Origin: Cristatella mucedo
Lineage: Eukaryota; Bryozoa; Phylactolaemata; Cristatellidae
Direction of reading: 5' to 3'
DNA: 64,000 nt
Assembly: GCA_009760855.2 (NCBI GenBank)
Contig: WPIO01000026.1
Span: forward strand, 124,001 to 188,000
In this document: in pieces, positions 25,601 through 35,965 of the stretch
Layout of the letters: every line of letters starts with the position of its first letter
Numbering within the stretch: position 1 is the first letter of the stretch
Translations under genes and position numbers: made by a program
Notes under the pieces: model-generated
The model's input: the letters and a program-made list of their open reading frames with translations, nothing else
Database searches by the model: none
Told to the model about the DNA's origin: nothing

Positions 25601-28362
25601 TTCACGGTGAAGAAACTCCAAATCCAAGTAATGACTGAGACAATCCATCCGGAACAAGTAGTGCTCTTGTGCTTAGCCACTGTCAATGCTCCCAAACACT
25701 CGCGAGCAGCCATCAGTGGGCTTTCAGAAGGCCTGACCGATGGCTATGGACAATGTACTACGATTTCGGTAGATATAGTGTGGAGGGCGATGCGGCACTA
25801 GGTGGTGGGAGTAAGAGGAGCAACGCTTTAATCTTTTGAAATACAGAGCCTGCTTGCTAAAGCGACACAAGTTAGGATCCAAGAAAAAACCTTTTAAACT
25901 CGTGATGGGCCCTCCCATTACTGGAATAGACCATGTATAGGGAGCCGACCATCGCAGCCTATACCTTTCTCTCACCCTTCTCACAAAGTCAAGCTGGTGG
26001 GCCTCTGACACTACCGGCTCTCTCCTCTGGGGCCTTGATCAACGGCTCTCTCCTCTGGGGCCTTGATCAACGGCATCCTTGCAAAGTATTTATAGTGGGC
26101 CTCTTCAAATTGGCATCGATTGCTACAATATAATGTGGTCCATAGGTAAAGTTACCTAGAAGAAGATTTAGTTCTCTTAGGGCGCTATAAAAAATGCCAT
26201 ATCATTATTACTATTATTACTACTATGTGCCATCCTGATGTAGAGAATCAGAAGCCTGCAAGTAATTTTGAAAGCGATTAGCTTTAAAACGGCTCTAAAA
26301 CTATCTGCTCATGCTTTTAAACAAGCACACGTCGTGCATTAAGAGGATAACAGATATCGAGTGCCGCCCGACGTTTGAGCCCAGAAGTGCTAGCTCAATT
26401 TCCATCGGCACGAGTCTGAATGTGATCACGTAACATCAGTTAACGACGCCCCACGGTGGTGCCGGGTCAGACTGGTACACACTGAGAGGCTGGCTAGGTT
26501 CCTCGGCAAGCCTGTATTGTCTCTCGCAACTCACGAGGAACAAAGGCACGGGACAACAGTAGATCTTTCCCGTGCAAGGGGGTAAAAGACGGCCAAAGAC
26601 CACAAGAAGGTCGACTGAAGTACATCGAGCTGCTGGGCTAGTGCAGCTGCAGCCTCAGCACAGTCACCACCCACGGGCAGCTGCCAGACAACTGAAGGCG
26701 CCTGACCCAAAGACTGCACTACCACCTCGTGAGGGCAAATGAGTGTTTTTTTTTGCAGCAACGACTAGAAAATCCCATGCACCCGGACGAACGGTCCCAA
26801 ACGATTACAAATCAAGGCTCGGAAATCAAGCTTCTTGGCTAGCTATTGCTCTCCAATGCCAATGCGGCCACATAATGCACGTCCAAGCAGAGCGCCGGGC
26901 AGCTTGCAGTGGCTGCTACTCAGCCACAAGCTGGCTCGCCTCAAAGGGTGAGACCACCTCGGTGCAAAGCACAGGATCGAAAGTGCAGATAAGGGAAAGT
27001 GGCAGACGATAAGAAAGGCAGCCCATCACCGTCACAAGGACGCATGCTGTGTAGTGCGAAGCCCCGACTGCAGACGCCGACCAAGCGACCGAGGCCTCAC
27101 TGATGATGCAAATCTTTCACTCACCAGCGGAGTGTCGCAGCCGCCCACGATGCTCATGCCGAGGTCGTAAGAGCCTCTCGGGATGGACACGCGGCACACG
27201 TCTCCCTCCTCGATTTGAGCCCTGAAGCTATGATCTGCGCGAGAGAAGCAGCCGCGGCCAGGTCACGTTCGGCAACCCTCCTAAGCCGCCGTGCCCTATT
27301 CTTTTGAGACTTGCCCAAGTGCGGCCGCTTACCTTGTTGATCGCCGTACTTGCATTCCCACAGATGGCTTTCCATGGCGCTCCGAGGCCCCTGGTACGCG
27401 CAGCCAAGCTCCGAGCGCAGGCATCTGATCACAGCGCCCGGACACCTACGGCCGGATTTCGGAATGACTCCAGCGCTTACGCTCGCACACGCCAGAAAAG
27501 ACAGATTGCACTTGGAGGGAACACAGCAATGGAGGATGTGTGCAGTGGCGGCGCCACGGTGGGCGAGAGCCAGGGAGCCGAGCGAGGATGCACTAGTGGT
27601 GCTAGGTCTAGGACGAAGTACTTTGCTTCCCGTTGCTTGCCGCTGCATGCGGTAGCAACCGGCGGTGCATCAAAGCAAGTAGCTGCTGTGGCCTCCGCAC
27701 CTGTAGATCAGGTGAGCCTCCAGCTCGCTCCGAGTGAGCACTTCCTCGCAGTAGTCCACGTTCGGGCACACGACGAGCAGCTTGTCAAGCAGCCTGCAGC
27801 AACGAGCGTGCGCACACGGTGTGACGCCTAGCAAGAGTGGCAGGCGGCTTCAGCTCGGCAACTTTCACTTTACTGTCTTCCCGAGCTTTTTTCTCTCGCT
27901 CGCCGCCAGATACGTGAACCGATGGATGGATTAGCGAGGCACTGGCATCGCTGCCTCACTAATCCATCGACTGATCCAGCAGCGGCGGCAGAGGCTGGGC
28001 ACGGTGCCAGCCGCCCGATCCCCCAAAGCGATGGGGAGGACGCTCGGCATGCTGGAAAGTGAGATCGGGTGGAGCAGGCACCTTCGGATGATGATGCTGG
28101 TCGGCAGGAGGTCGGCCGGAGTCAGGCTGTTCCTGTCGAGCGGGCACAACTTCTGGACATTGAGGTAGTTCTTGATGCACCTGGTGCAGAACGTGTGGCC
28201 GCACTTGGTGTCGACGGGATCGACCAGCGGCTGCAGACAGATCTCGCACGTCAGATCGTCGTCGACGGGCTGGTGATAGTCGTACAGGTGCGTGTCGGTG
28301 GCGTCGTGACACTGGCCGCACGTCCTGCACACGTATGCCCTCGGTCGGTCGAGGATGTCCAT
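16468..28362 (-). CDS. LNX: LNX-type RING/PDZ E3 ubiquitin ligase (12 exons, about 629 aa)
   Basis: Spliced gene running from an ATG at 28362 (context GCCAGCCATGG) to a TGA at 16468-16470. Domains in order: N-terminal Cys pair (C12, C15); C3HC3D RING at about 39-76 (C39, C42, C54, H56, C59, C62, C73, D76); TRAF-like zinc-finger segment at about 95-160; then four PDZ domains with loops LGMSIVGG, LGIKLAGK, LGISVSGG and FGFSIVGG. The C-terminus VVSWPGTIV matches vertebrate LNX1/2 and is itself a class I PDZ ligand. LNX proteins ubiquitinate Numb and other PDZ-bound partners in the cytoplasm. No NPxY Numb-binding motif is seen between the zinc finger and PDZ1, so Numb binding by that route is doubtful. 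The exon lengths total 1890 nt, a multiple of three, and all phases agree. The PDZ3 junction is the least certain, and one intron needs a GC donor. Orthology is close to certain; LNX1 versus LNX2 cannot be decided and the gene probably predates that split. Confidence 0.9.
16907..17071 (-). CDS. LNX: LNX exon 11: first part of PDZ4
   Basis: Acceptor TTTTCAG|G, donor CTCAG|GTACAG. Encodes SIVLHRKNPEVSFGFSIVGG and LIFIKSIISSSPAALDGRL, aligned with LNX1 DIVLRRNTAGSLGFCIVGG and FFIKSIVEGTPAYNDGRI. 165 nt, phase 2 at both ends. Confidence 0.92.
17072..19775. other. LNX intron between exons 10 and 11
   Basis: 2.7 kb with a CAC microsatellite. No nested gene or clear retroelement recognised. Confidence 0.6.
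19190..19233. repeat. (CAC)n microsatellite
   Basis: AGCAGCAGCACC, then repeated ACC units, in the LNX intron between exons 10 and 11. Confidence 0.95.
19776..20026 (-). CDS. LNX: LNX exon 10: second half of PDZ3 and PDZ3-PDZ4 linker
   Basis: Encodes LQKGDLLLAVNDISLLRLSH, EDAVSLLKMEAEKSIISLTL and the linker signature PTWIYWLDLPQ (LNX1 PSWVMWLELPR). The donor CCACA|GTACGT is clear and leaves phase 2. The acceptor is either CTGTAG at 20027 (used here) or TTTGCAG at 19967. Both are phase 0, so 20 residues at the start are uncertain. Confidence 0.78.
20272..20362 (+). mobile_element. L2-tail fragment
   Basis: GCAAATGTAAAGCACCTAGA, AAGAGATTGAGTTCTCTGGG, then TTATTATTATAATAATTATT. Only the shared tail is present, so its source (LINE or SINE) cannot be told. 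In the LNX PDZ3 intron. Confidence 0.7.
20480..20650 (-). CDS. possible 56-codon intronic ORF inside LNX (MGCSL...)
   Basis: ATG at 20650 in a good context (CCAAAATGGG) opens 56 codons ending in TGA at 20480. It starts MGCSLSQLQ, fitting N-myristoylation at Gly2 with palmitoylation at Cys3, and ends in a basic, aromatic stretch (EAARYHYMYARRTASKWACK). An AATAAA lies on the same strand at 20399-20404, 76 nt after the stop. It sits in the intron between LNX exons 9 and 10 and matches no family I recognise. A GTGAAT overlaps the stop, so it could instead be one exon of a longer product. The region is GC-rich, where chance open frames are common. Confidence 0.25.
   Translation of the reverse strand: MGCSLSQLQEAEDHAPCRRAPPRYPAFIDPSEAARYHYMYARRTASKWACKMAEHG
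20785..20922 (-). CDS. LNX: LNX exon 9: first half of PDZ3
   Basis: Acceptor AATTTCAG|CGA. Encodes RASESLGISVSGGVGSQRGD and TPLYVMNLHEHGCVGR, the PDZ3 loop and strands. Two donors are possible: CCG|GTGCGTG at 20815 (phase 2) or GTGCAG|GTGCGT at 20784 (phase 0). The second keeps the frame with exon 10 and is the one given. The first looks better as PDZ structure but would need a tiny extra exon that was not found. Confidence 0.7.
21559..21732 (-). CDS. LNX: LNX exon 8: last PDZ2 strand and PDZ2-PDZ3 linker
   Basis: Acceptor TTTTATAG|GCT, donor GAAAAG|GTAAGCC. Encodes AAAGKIQIIVSRKTRPQTPD (LNX1 VVSRQVRQRSPD), a Ser/Asp/Glu-rich linker, and RQIERIIRIEK, the first PDZ3 strand. 174 nt, phase 0 to phase 0. 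Confidence 0.85.
22074..22114. repeat. (CA)n microsatellite
   Basis: CACACA run with CTCACA variants, about 110 bases downstream of LNX exon 7 on the minus strand. Confidence 0.9.
22227..22374 (-). CDS. LNX: LNX exon 7: body of PDZ2, GC donor
   Basis: Acceptor TTTTCAG|G. Encodes NGPGMFVMELLPGSVASLDG, RLRIDDRILEVNG and the alpha-B helix ending VAANIIQ. No GT donor gives the expected protein; a GC donor (ATACAG|GCACGT) joins in phase 0 to AAAGKIQIIVSRK, matching LNX1 LIQASERRVHLVVSR residue for residue in length. 148 nt. A GT donor three bases further on pairs with another acceptor but loses two residues of the domain. Confidence 0.82.
23090..23155 (+). mobile_element. L2-tail fragment
   Basis: GTGTCTAGAAAGAGATCTAG, GGGGCTCTATACAACCG, TATTATTATT. 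In an LNX intron. Confidence 0.6.
23625..23705 (+). mobile_element. decayed SINE family B fragment
   Basis: GCTCAAGTCCTGCAGCAGGC then AATCCTTTATGGCCACTGCA, the B-box and middle part of family B. In an LNX intron. Confidence 0.4.
23960..24156 (-). CDS. LNX: LNX exon 6: end of PDZ1, start of PDZ2
   Basis: Acceptor TTGTAG|GTG, donor GGGAAAAA|GTAAGAT. Begins VNGVDLTQATHVQAKRAL, the PDZ1 alpha-B helix. It continues through an Arg-rich linker to IIHMTLTKHPDKPLGIKLAG of PDZ2. 197 nt, ending in phase 2. Confidence 0.9.
24555..24695 (+). mobile_element. 3' end of second LINE family
   Basis: Shares GTCTGTTGGCTACCGAATGC and GTACCGAAAGC(C/T)GCTTAG with the copy at 51.03 kb, ending GTGCACTATACAAAACT. 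In an LNX intron. Confidence 0.6.
25141..25224 (-). CDS. LNX: LNX exon 5: middle of PDZ1
   Basis: Acceptor TACTAG|GTT, donor CTGGAG|GTAAGC. Encodes VGITVQEIFRDGLVARDGRL and QAGDQILE. 84 nt, phase 0 to phase 0. Confidence 0.9.
26015..26070. repeat. 28-bp tandem duplication
   Basis: CGGCTCTCTCCTCTGGGGCC followed by TTGATCAA occurs twice without mismatch. In an LNX intron. Confidence 0.92.
26145..26220 (+). mobile_element. L2-tail fragment
   Basis: TAAAGTTACCTAGAAGAAGA, TTAGTTCTCTTAGGGCGCTA, then ATTATTACTATTATTA. Confidence 0.6.
27125..27234 (-). CDS. LNX: LNX exon 4: start of PDZ1
   Basis: Acceptor GCGCAG|AT, donor CCGCTG|GTGAGTG. Encodes EEGDVCRVSIPRGSYDLG and MSIVGGCDTPL, the beta strands and carboxylate-binding loop of PDZ1, aligned with LNX1 GGSETPLV. 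110 nt, ending in phase 0. Confidence 0.88.
27333..27445 (-). CDS. LNX: LNX exon 3: second part of zinc finger
   Basis: Acceptor CGTAG|G, donor CAACAAG|GTAAGC. Encodes RCPGAVIRCLRSELGC, then AYQGP and SHLWECKYGDQQ: Cys and His spacing of a TRAF-type zinc finger. 113 nt, ending in phase 1. Confidence 0.85.
27701..27793 (-). CDS. LNX: LNX exon 2: first part of TRAF-like zinc finger
   Basis: Acceptor GCTGCAG|G, donor CTACAG|GTGCGG. Encodes LLDKLLVVCPNVDYCEEVL and an Glu-Leu-Glu-Ala-His stretch, matching LNX1 NKLLNKLLVTCPFREHC. 93 nt, phase 2 at both ends. The exon was too short to stand out as an open reading frame and was found by homology. Confidence 0.85.
28082..28362 (-). CDS. LNX: LNX exon 1: RING finger
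   Basis: Starts MDILDRPRAYVCRTCGQ and carries DDDLTCEICLQPL and CGHTFCTRC, the LNX RING signature, ending ...TSIIIR. The donor CGAAG|GTGCCT at 28081 leaves phase 2. The frame remains open for some codons upstream of the ATG, but the strong Kozak context and the match to LNX length support this start. Confidence 0.9.
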
Positions 28363-30794
28363 GGCTGGCGCAGTCACGCACCTCTTCCCATTACCAAATG
28401 GAGCTGGAATGTACCTGCATCGAAGGAACAGTGCAGCCGAGTGCGGTCAGGCGCGGCACCGGGCGAGCCGGCAGCTGCAGCACAGCAGCCTCCGAATGAA
28501 CAGCCGATGCCCACCTCCGCCCACCAGCCAGCTGCCAACTCGTGAGGTGCTGAACGCTGCGAGAGGAAGCTGGTCGCTCACATCGACGACGGGCAGGGAG
28601 CACCCTCGCGCCGGCAAAAAGCGGTAGCTACCCGACACGAGAGCCTCCCGAGGACTTCTAGCGCCGAGGCTATGACTGCCGAGCTGAAGCCTGGTTGGCC
28701 GGCTGGCTGCCACACTTAGGCCGGCCTATCTTCGTCGTCGAGGCAAGCCAATTGGTGACCGACGGAAAGCATTAATTACAACAGTATAGGGCAGCATACC
28801 AACAGCCAATAAAGCTTTAAGTTGGATTGCCCCCTCTCCTCAGCCGAGCGCTCGGGCTGGCAGGCTGCCGAGAAGCAACTGCCAATTACCGCTGGCCACT
28901 GACTTGAGGGGCCTGTCCACCAGCCACGAGCCTCGATCGTTCCCCCAATCCTCTTCCTTCTCCGGGAACCGAATGGTGGTGGCTCGAGCAGGACGGTCTC
29001 CTACACCAACAATAAGACAACCGAGGCCTACGGCCGAACTAGGCAGCCGACATCTATCCTCCTCCGACCGTGCACTGAAGCTAATTCCTGCATGGCAAAT
29101 TAGGATGCTGGGCACATAGATGACACCGGATGCTGACAGAGCACGTCTGTCAAGTGGCCAGTATGATAAACGAGAGGGAGCTTGAGACCTGACTCTCTCC
29201 TGCCTTTGATAGCTTGGTCTGAATGTCACAGCGACCGACCCACGATGGGGGAGGGGGAGGAGAGAGACTGCCCGGCTGCTTTCCTAGCCACTTCTTGAAT
29301 GAAGGTAAGCTCTGTCTATCCTAAACACCCTCTCTCTCTATTGTCCGGCTGCAGCGAGCTCGCCAAGCAGCAGAACAGCAGCAAAGACGAGCAAGCCCAT
29401 GCCGGCTGGAGGCCGCTTACCGTGCTAGCAGTGCCCGTGAGCCAGCAGCACAAGAACCCGACCGACCGATCGCAAGTAGCCAACTGGCTCAGCCACTTCA
29501 GTGTAACCCCCTGGCTCCTTGGGACGACGACCAAAAGCACCCCTTGCACTCCTAAGCAAAGCTAAAGAATGTAGACCCAATGGACCGGCTTCATAGATAC
29601 AATAGTAGAACAAAGCTGCCTACTCAGCTACCAGCAGCCGGCTAACGATTGAAGTGCACGGCTGGTGACTCAGTCATCTTGCACTTGCGGTCAGACACCG
29701 AAAGCAGACAACGTCAACAAAGCCCATTAAACCAATACTCTTGACAAAACAAAAAGATCACACGACGGAAGTAAATGAGGAGGAAGCAGCATCTACGTGG
29801 TTTCCTGTGCTGGTTCTCTAATATGTCTGCCGGTCTTTCACTATACTCTCTTTCTTCTCAAAGTCTATCCTCCACTGGCAGCCACCAGCATCTACCCTTT
29901 CATTGCTTCTTTACGTTCGGCCTGCCTGTTTGGCTGCACCTATCTTCTGCCCTTGTGACATTGCATTTGTACAACATTATTCCTGTCTGCCAGTGTGCTG
30001 CCACAAGACTAGATGCTCGCAAAATCTGTGCACACACACACACACACTCGTGTGTGCACACGGACCGCTTCCTACGGCCTGCTCCTTGCTCGCACGGTGG
30101 CACCCCTTTGCTCGATGAGGCCGAGCAGGGCACGAGGCTAGAGCTGCAGGGGGGAGGGAAAGAAAGCTGGTGACACCGCAGCCTCAATCGACACTTAATG
30201 TCCAGTTCACATGCTCGTACTCGATGGACAAGCACAGTCAAGATTGAGCAATCTAGGTTGCCAGGGATAGAGCCACCAGGGCCGGCCCCGGCACCAGAGC
30301 CCCGAGGGTCGTCCCTGTACCTATGCCATCAGACGGTCACTAGCAACGAAATTAGGTCCTGCTTCCATCGGGTCAAATAAACACTACGCTTACATTGCAT
30401 TACAAATTTTCTTTACTTGCTGGTCTTGCCCCTTGCTGAAAAGCCGGCTGACGAGACCTTGTGAGCAGGATTGCCTAAACGAACGACGTCCTGTGCAGGC
30501 AGCAGTAAGCACCTGCATCTGGTCTCCTAGCCGGAAGACCGGATGGGTGACAGCCGGCAGCTGAATCTCAGCTAAGCAAAGGGCCGGACGGCAGACCTCC
30601 AGCTAGGCGATCGTCAGCCGAGTCAACGGCTACCATGCAGCCAGCCAGTCATTTGAACGCATGCCCATTAGCAACACCTCAAGCCAAAATGCTACCAAAC
30701 GCAAAAAAGAGGAGCCTTGCTATTCAAGGAAAATAGAAAGAAAACCGGTAGTGACAGGAAACCAGAATACAACGGCAGACTAGGGCTGTAACTG

Positions 30795-30940
30795 CACTAT
30801 GACCACTCGCGGCAGCTAGGACTTAGCTTAAAAACGTGCGAGTGTCGTGCAAGAGAACGGCCGCAGCCACTATGACCACTCGCGGCAGCTAGGACTTGGC
30901 TTAAAAACGTGCGAGTGTCGTGCAAGAGAACGGCCGCAGC
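30795..30940. repeat. 73-bp tandem duplication
   Basis: Unit starting CACTATGACCACTCGCGGCA occurs at 30795 and again at 30868 with one difference (ACTTAGC versus ACTTGGC). Confidence 0.93.
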
Positions 30941-31552
30941 CCTTTTTTGTGAAAGCTTCAAACCGCTTCGCGCGACAGAGCAAGCAGGCACACCACCTTA
31001 GTTGGCCAGAAACAAACAGCAACCTCGGCTAGCAGACGTACTAGTGTGCAGAGTACATCGTAGCAGCAGACGTGATAGTATACGCAGGTAGTGATGCGTG
31101 CATGCTTGCATGCAGCAACGCACGTAGGAACTTTAGCTTCAAGCCAGGCACCAGCTACACCGAAACCTAAGGCACAAATGCCAGCAGCACGAGGCCGCCT
31201 ACCTTTGACATGGCCCGCTGCACGGCTGCAGCGGCCAGTGCCAGTAGCTGGCGGCGAATGCGCTGTCGCAGCCAATGGACAGCCGGCGAAGCTCGCTGGC
31301 CCCGCTGCTCGGTGTGGATGGCTGGCGTAGTTCAGGCATGGCAGATAGGAACGACCCGAGCAGGACACAACCAGGCAAGACGACGAGACTTGACAGCACG
31401 GCAGGCCAGCAGCTAGTGCTGCTTGGCTCAGCAATCCCAAGCTTATAAAGGGCAAGGGTGGGCCATTGGCTCCGCCCCTACTCAGCTGCATGGTGGGTGG
31501 GGATGGTGATTGCACATGTGGGGTGAGGGAGCTATATGTATGTATTTAAGTA

Positions 31553-31640
31553 AATATATATATATATATATTCTTTTATACATATATAGTATATATACTA
31601 TATATATATGCACACACACAATACCCACACATACAAACGC

Positions 31641-31725
<85 letters not shown>
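31553..31725. repeat. (AT)n microsatellite complex
   Basis: AT runs at 31553-31570 and 31645-31725 with a palindromic AGTATATATACT between them. Confidence 0.95.
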
Positions 31726-31727
<2 letters not shown>

Positions 31728-34194
31728 CTAATCAAGGACAAGAATGACACCCCTTGCGAATAAAAACTGCACAATGCATACATTGGCATGGCCTAGTCTG
31801 TTCAAGTCAGGTTATTAAAAGGGGCTCACGGCTCCCGATAGCCTGTGTACACACACACCGTGCCTTGACCACAGCAGCCATTCAAAAGACCGACAATGGG
31901 GAATGTTATTAGGCCTACATGTGAAGGGCACCTTGCCGTGGGATTGGCAGCTGCCTGTGCCCACTGTATTTAAAGGGCTACCAAAGTGACTCACAAAGTC
32001 GCTTCGGTGGTTCAAGCTTACGAGATCTTGGTCAACCGCAAGGCAGGTTCGATCGAGATAAGAAGCCCGCAAGCCAGCCACGCACAAGGACGGGCGTCTG
32101 GCCTTTTCCGAAAGGATGGCGACAGGGCAGAGCAGCAGCTATTCCCACCGCTATGCCGGGGAGGGAAGGAGGGGTAGGAGGAGGAGCTGGGCGGCTTGGC
32201 GACCTGCGTCAGGTGTGGCTGGGCGGGTCCGAGCGAAGAGGCGCTAAACTCGCTGGAACGGCTGCGGGCGCATGACCGAGTCGCATCTCGTAGGGGGTAA
32301 CGGGCAGAGTTCGCATCTCGCCTGCGAGAACGCGGTTGACCTTCCTCGTCAGTAAGCCTGTCTAAAGGGCTGTCAATGTTAATTCCGAAAACCGACACCG
32401 CAAAAAGCGGGAGGCTGCAGCCTGCATATACGACAAGGCTCGAACGAGCCGACTGCAGACGACCCGAAGAGACGCTCTCGGCTTTTCGACCGAGTAGCTG
32501 CCATTAGCAGTCAGCAATTGTTGGCGGATCGATTTTTCCCTATCCTATTCCGGTGAGCCGGCGACTTGCACCGGCGCTCACTGGGTGCGATTTGCGACGC
32601 GCGCTACAGCGCTGAATGTTTAGGTTGGCTAGAAGCAGTGTTGTAGGTGTATCTCAAAACTCAAAAGTCAAGCGAGCCAACCGCACAGCGAGTGTACCTA
32701 ACCAGACGGATACCTAAGCGCTACGCACTGGCCACTCGAGCGTAGGGAAAAGATAGATCGCGCAGACACAAGGGGACTTCGCGAAAAGAAACGACTGGCG
32801 AACGTCTGCGCCGCCGCCGGTTGTTCCTAAACGCAAAGAGCGGGAGCGGCGACTGGACTAGTCTGGACCGCTCGCACGCTCACGCACCCCACGCTTAACG
32901 AAACGTTAACGGCCAAGTAGGCAGGCAGCAGAGCTATCGAAAGCCGAAATATACAGCCATAGGATCCCGCCGATGAGTATGTGTACACCCTCAGTTTTAG
33001 CACGTCGCATTGCGTCCGATTCTTGTGAATCCAAGGGATGAGCACCCGCTGCGAATTGAGGGAAGGCGGCGAAGCTGTAGAAGCGCACTAACGCACGCAA
33101 ATAGGGATCTGATCACAAGCAAGAGGCTAGGAAACCAAGAAGATCGCTACCTTTATTCCAAACAGAAACACGAAAGAGTGCTCACCTTACGGGTTACAGC
33201 GCCAAAAAATCTTCCAGCCCCCTAGCGTCACGCAAAGCCAAGCCGCTCCTCCCGGCTCTTGGGCCGGAAGCAAATTAAAATTGACTGTGCCCCGGCAGTA
33301 CCAGCATTTGTACATGTGCTGGTGGGCCGTCGGTGCGGATGGTTTGGTTGCGCTTAGCATCGTAGCAAGCATGTCATAACAAGTGAAAATGGTAAGTCGC
33401 TTTTGTCTTGAGTCTTGCAGGTCCTGCAGTCCATGCAGTGGATCTGCTCGCCTACGGGATGGGGTGGTTGGTTTGTTTCTGTTTGCTGGAGGAGTGTCCT
33501 GAGGACCAGGCGCCTCGCGGCGGCCCAATGCCCTCTCTCCCCATCTCTCACGTTCGATGATTATGCTAGGAGCTGGTAGTTAGGGGAGTTTCCGTAAATC
33601 TAGAGCACCAGTTGCGCAGCGACATCCTATTTTGCCTCGAGGCAAGTGTGCGTGGGTGTGCCTGCCTTGCAAAGTAGCTGAGAGCTTGCATAGCTTAGCT
33701 GTCGGTAGCGACGATGCTTCGACCGAGCTACCTCACTAGCTCGGGTAGCGGCACAACGCATGCAATGTGCAGAGGCCTGGAGCTCGCAACGCGCCAACGA
33801 TAACGACACAACGCTCGATATCCTGCCCGCAGCGCTAGCAGCAACGCCGTATTTAGAAAAGCACAAACAATACAGGCTGTATATTACGGCTGATGCGGCT
33901 TGCGACTTCCGATATAGACTCATTACAAGCTTACGGCAGCTCACGAGAGTGTCCTATCCAGGCCCGTGCCTTATGTAACGGCTAGGTAGTGTCATTCAAT
34001 AATCTCGTTCAGCCATCATAAATCGCACTGCTTAAAAGCCCGGCTTAGCTCGTCTATTTCATAGCAGGTCTGAGTTATTATTAAGCGTCCGAGCTCGTAG
34101 TTAGTAGTCGAGGCTCAGCTGTCAAGCTCATAATTCATAATCGCAGGCATTGCGACGAGAGCTACCTAGAATGGGGCGAGCTTGGCTTCTGGAG

Positions 34195-34295
34195 ACACGG
34201 CCCTGGATCGTAGCCCAGCACTGCTCACCCTTCATGACCCGGGATTCGAGTCCTGCAGCAGGCGAAAAAAAATCCTGTAGTATGGCCGCCTCTGC
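34195..34295 (+). mobile_element. decayed tRNA-like SINE head
   Basis: GACCCGGGATTCGAGTCCTG then CAGCAGGCGAAAAAAAATCC; layout as in family B but diverged. Confidence 0.4.
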
Positions 34296-35059
34296 TGTGG
34301 CTGTACATTCGTTCTGTTAATAAGAGGGTTTTCTACGGTACCAGATATACTGGTCATGCGAAGCACGTGGAGATATTTATTGAAAGTCCAAAATGAATAC
34401 ACATGTTTTTGGTGTGCATGCGTTTAGTGTGACGTCCCACCACGATTCTTTATGACCTCCCTTGTCCGGTTAGGAATAGAAGCCACCAGTTTCTGCTTTA
34501 TCCCTATGCTATATCACATTCCACAGAGCCCGTGTTTTACTAGAAAGGTCGACTAATGGTAGTGCTAGTATCTCGGTCGTCTATAGATATCGCTCAATAG
34601 TCGTTATATGGGGTTCAAACTTAACTACTGGCCGAGCCGCTGCACCAGCACCAAAACAAGAATTCTTCAAAGATTACTTTACTCAAGTCATTGTGGTCAA
34701 GAACAGTGGATTTTGAGGCTCAAATGCTTCGTTTGGGGTTCGTTTTCGTTTGGCAGCAAGATGACAACCCTGAGCAGACAGGCAGGCAGGCAGTTGAGTA
34801 GGCTGGTGGCTTTTATTTCTATCCAGATCAAAGGTCATACAGTATCATGGTGGGACAACGTCACACTAAACGCATACACACCAAAAGCATGTGTTTGTTT
34901 TTGGGCTGTCGATAAATATTTTCACATGGTTCGCATAACTTTAGTGTACCCATTATCGTAGGAAACCTCTTATTACCCGAATGAATTTGCAGCCACAGCA
35001 GTGGCAGCCATAATGGGAGGATTTTTGTGACTGAGCGTATATTGCCCACTGCGAGCGAT

Positions 35060-35110
35060 CTTCTGCCGCTATGTAAATGAGGCTGTTGAATCAGTTAATC
35101 TTGATGATGA
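35060..35110 (+). mobile_element. SINE family B tail fragment
   Basis: Short piece TGAGGCTGTTGAATCAGTTA matching the family B tail. Confidence 0.4.
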
Positions 35111-35849
35111 AGAGGTCGTCGTTTTTGTGCATTTGCTGATTGTACACTAACGATAGTATACCAACTTACTAACGAAAGTCAACGAGCTACATCATGTAGT
35201 AATGAAGTCTTGAGTGGTGACTTTCTGCGTGCATGTAGAAAGTCAGGTTTGCTATAAAAAAAAGGCTCTAGTCTCCTGTTTGGCTAAGGACTTCGAGCTC
35301 GCTCTCCTTCTTGCATCATTGGCACCACAGCCCTTCCTCCGGCTTCCCGCGCATGCAGGAAGGGCTGTGGGGAAGTTTTGAAGGAGGTCCTCTTTGAGAG
35401 CCTAAAGCAGCCGTTGGTAACTAGTGGCCCAGACGTGCATCGCCTTTGGAGCCAGTGGAAATTATTCCGATTGCAGCTTGACACCAGGAGGCAGATGCAC
35501 GATTGTCCGTCGGAACGTTTGCTTAGTGACATTGATGGCCTTGTCGTATGCTTATTGCCACCGGCTTGCAAGTGGCATGCCGGCTTCCCTAGGAACCAGC
35601 AATGGGACCAGCAGTGGTGCAAGAGTCCTCTTCGAGTGCCCTCAGGGGCTTGCCTAAAAATGCATCACGAGTTTATTAGGCCCGTGTCCTGCCATGGTGG
35701 CACTCATCGTTTACCACCTCTGTTTGCCACCACAGAGGGATAAAGTTGTACCTTTTTGGGCTGATTTGGGGGATTTCATATCCATTATTATTTTTAGCAT
35801 ACACTCAAGTAACGTTGCATCTTCTCTCGTGCTGTCGATTGTGGCCTGA

Positions 35850-35965
35850 CACCTCCTTTCCAGCCATCCTATATCGACTTACCTGGCCGTCCTCCTGACT
35901 AAGCTATGCTTTTTGTCTTGGCTGCATGAAATGAAGTCTGTAGGCGATCTTTCGAGGGCCATCAT
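35850..35965 (+). mobile_element. 3' end of second LINE family, decayed
   Basis: Contains TTTCCAGCCATCCT, CTAAGCTATGC and GAAGTCTGTAGGCGA, in the same order as at 50.95-51.06 kb. Confidence 0.4.
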
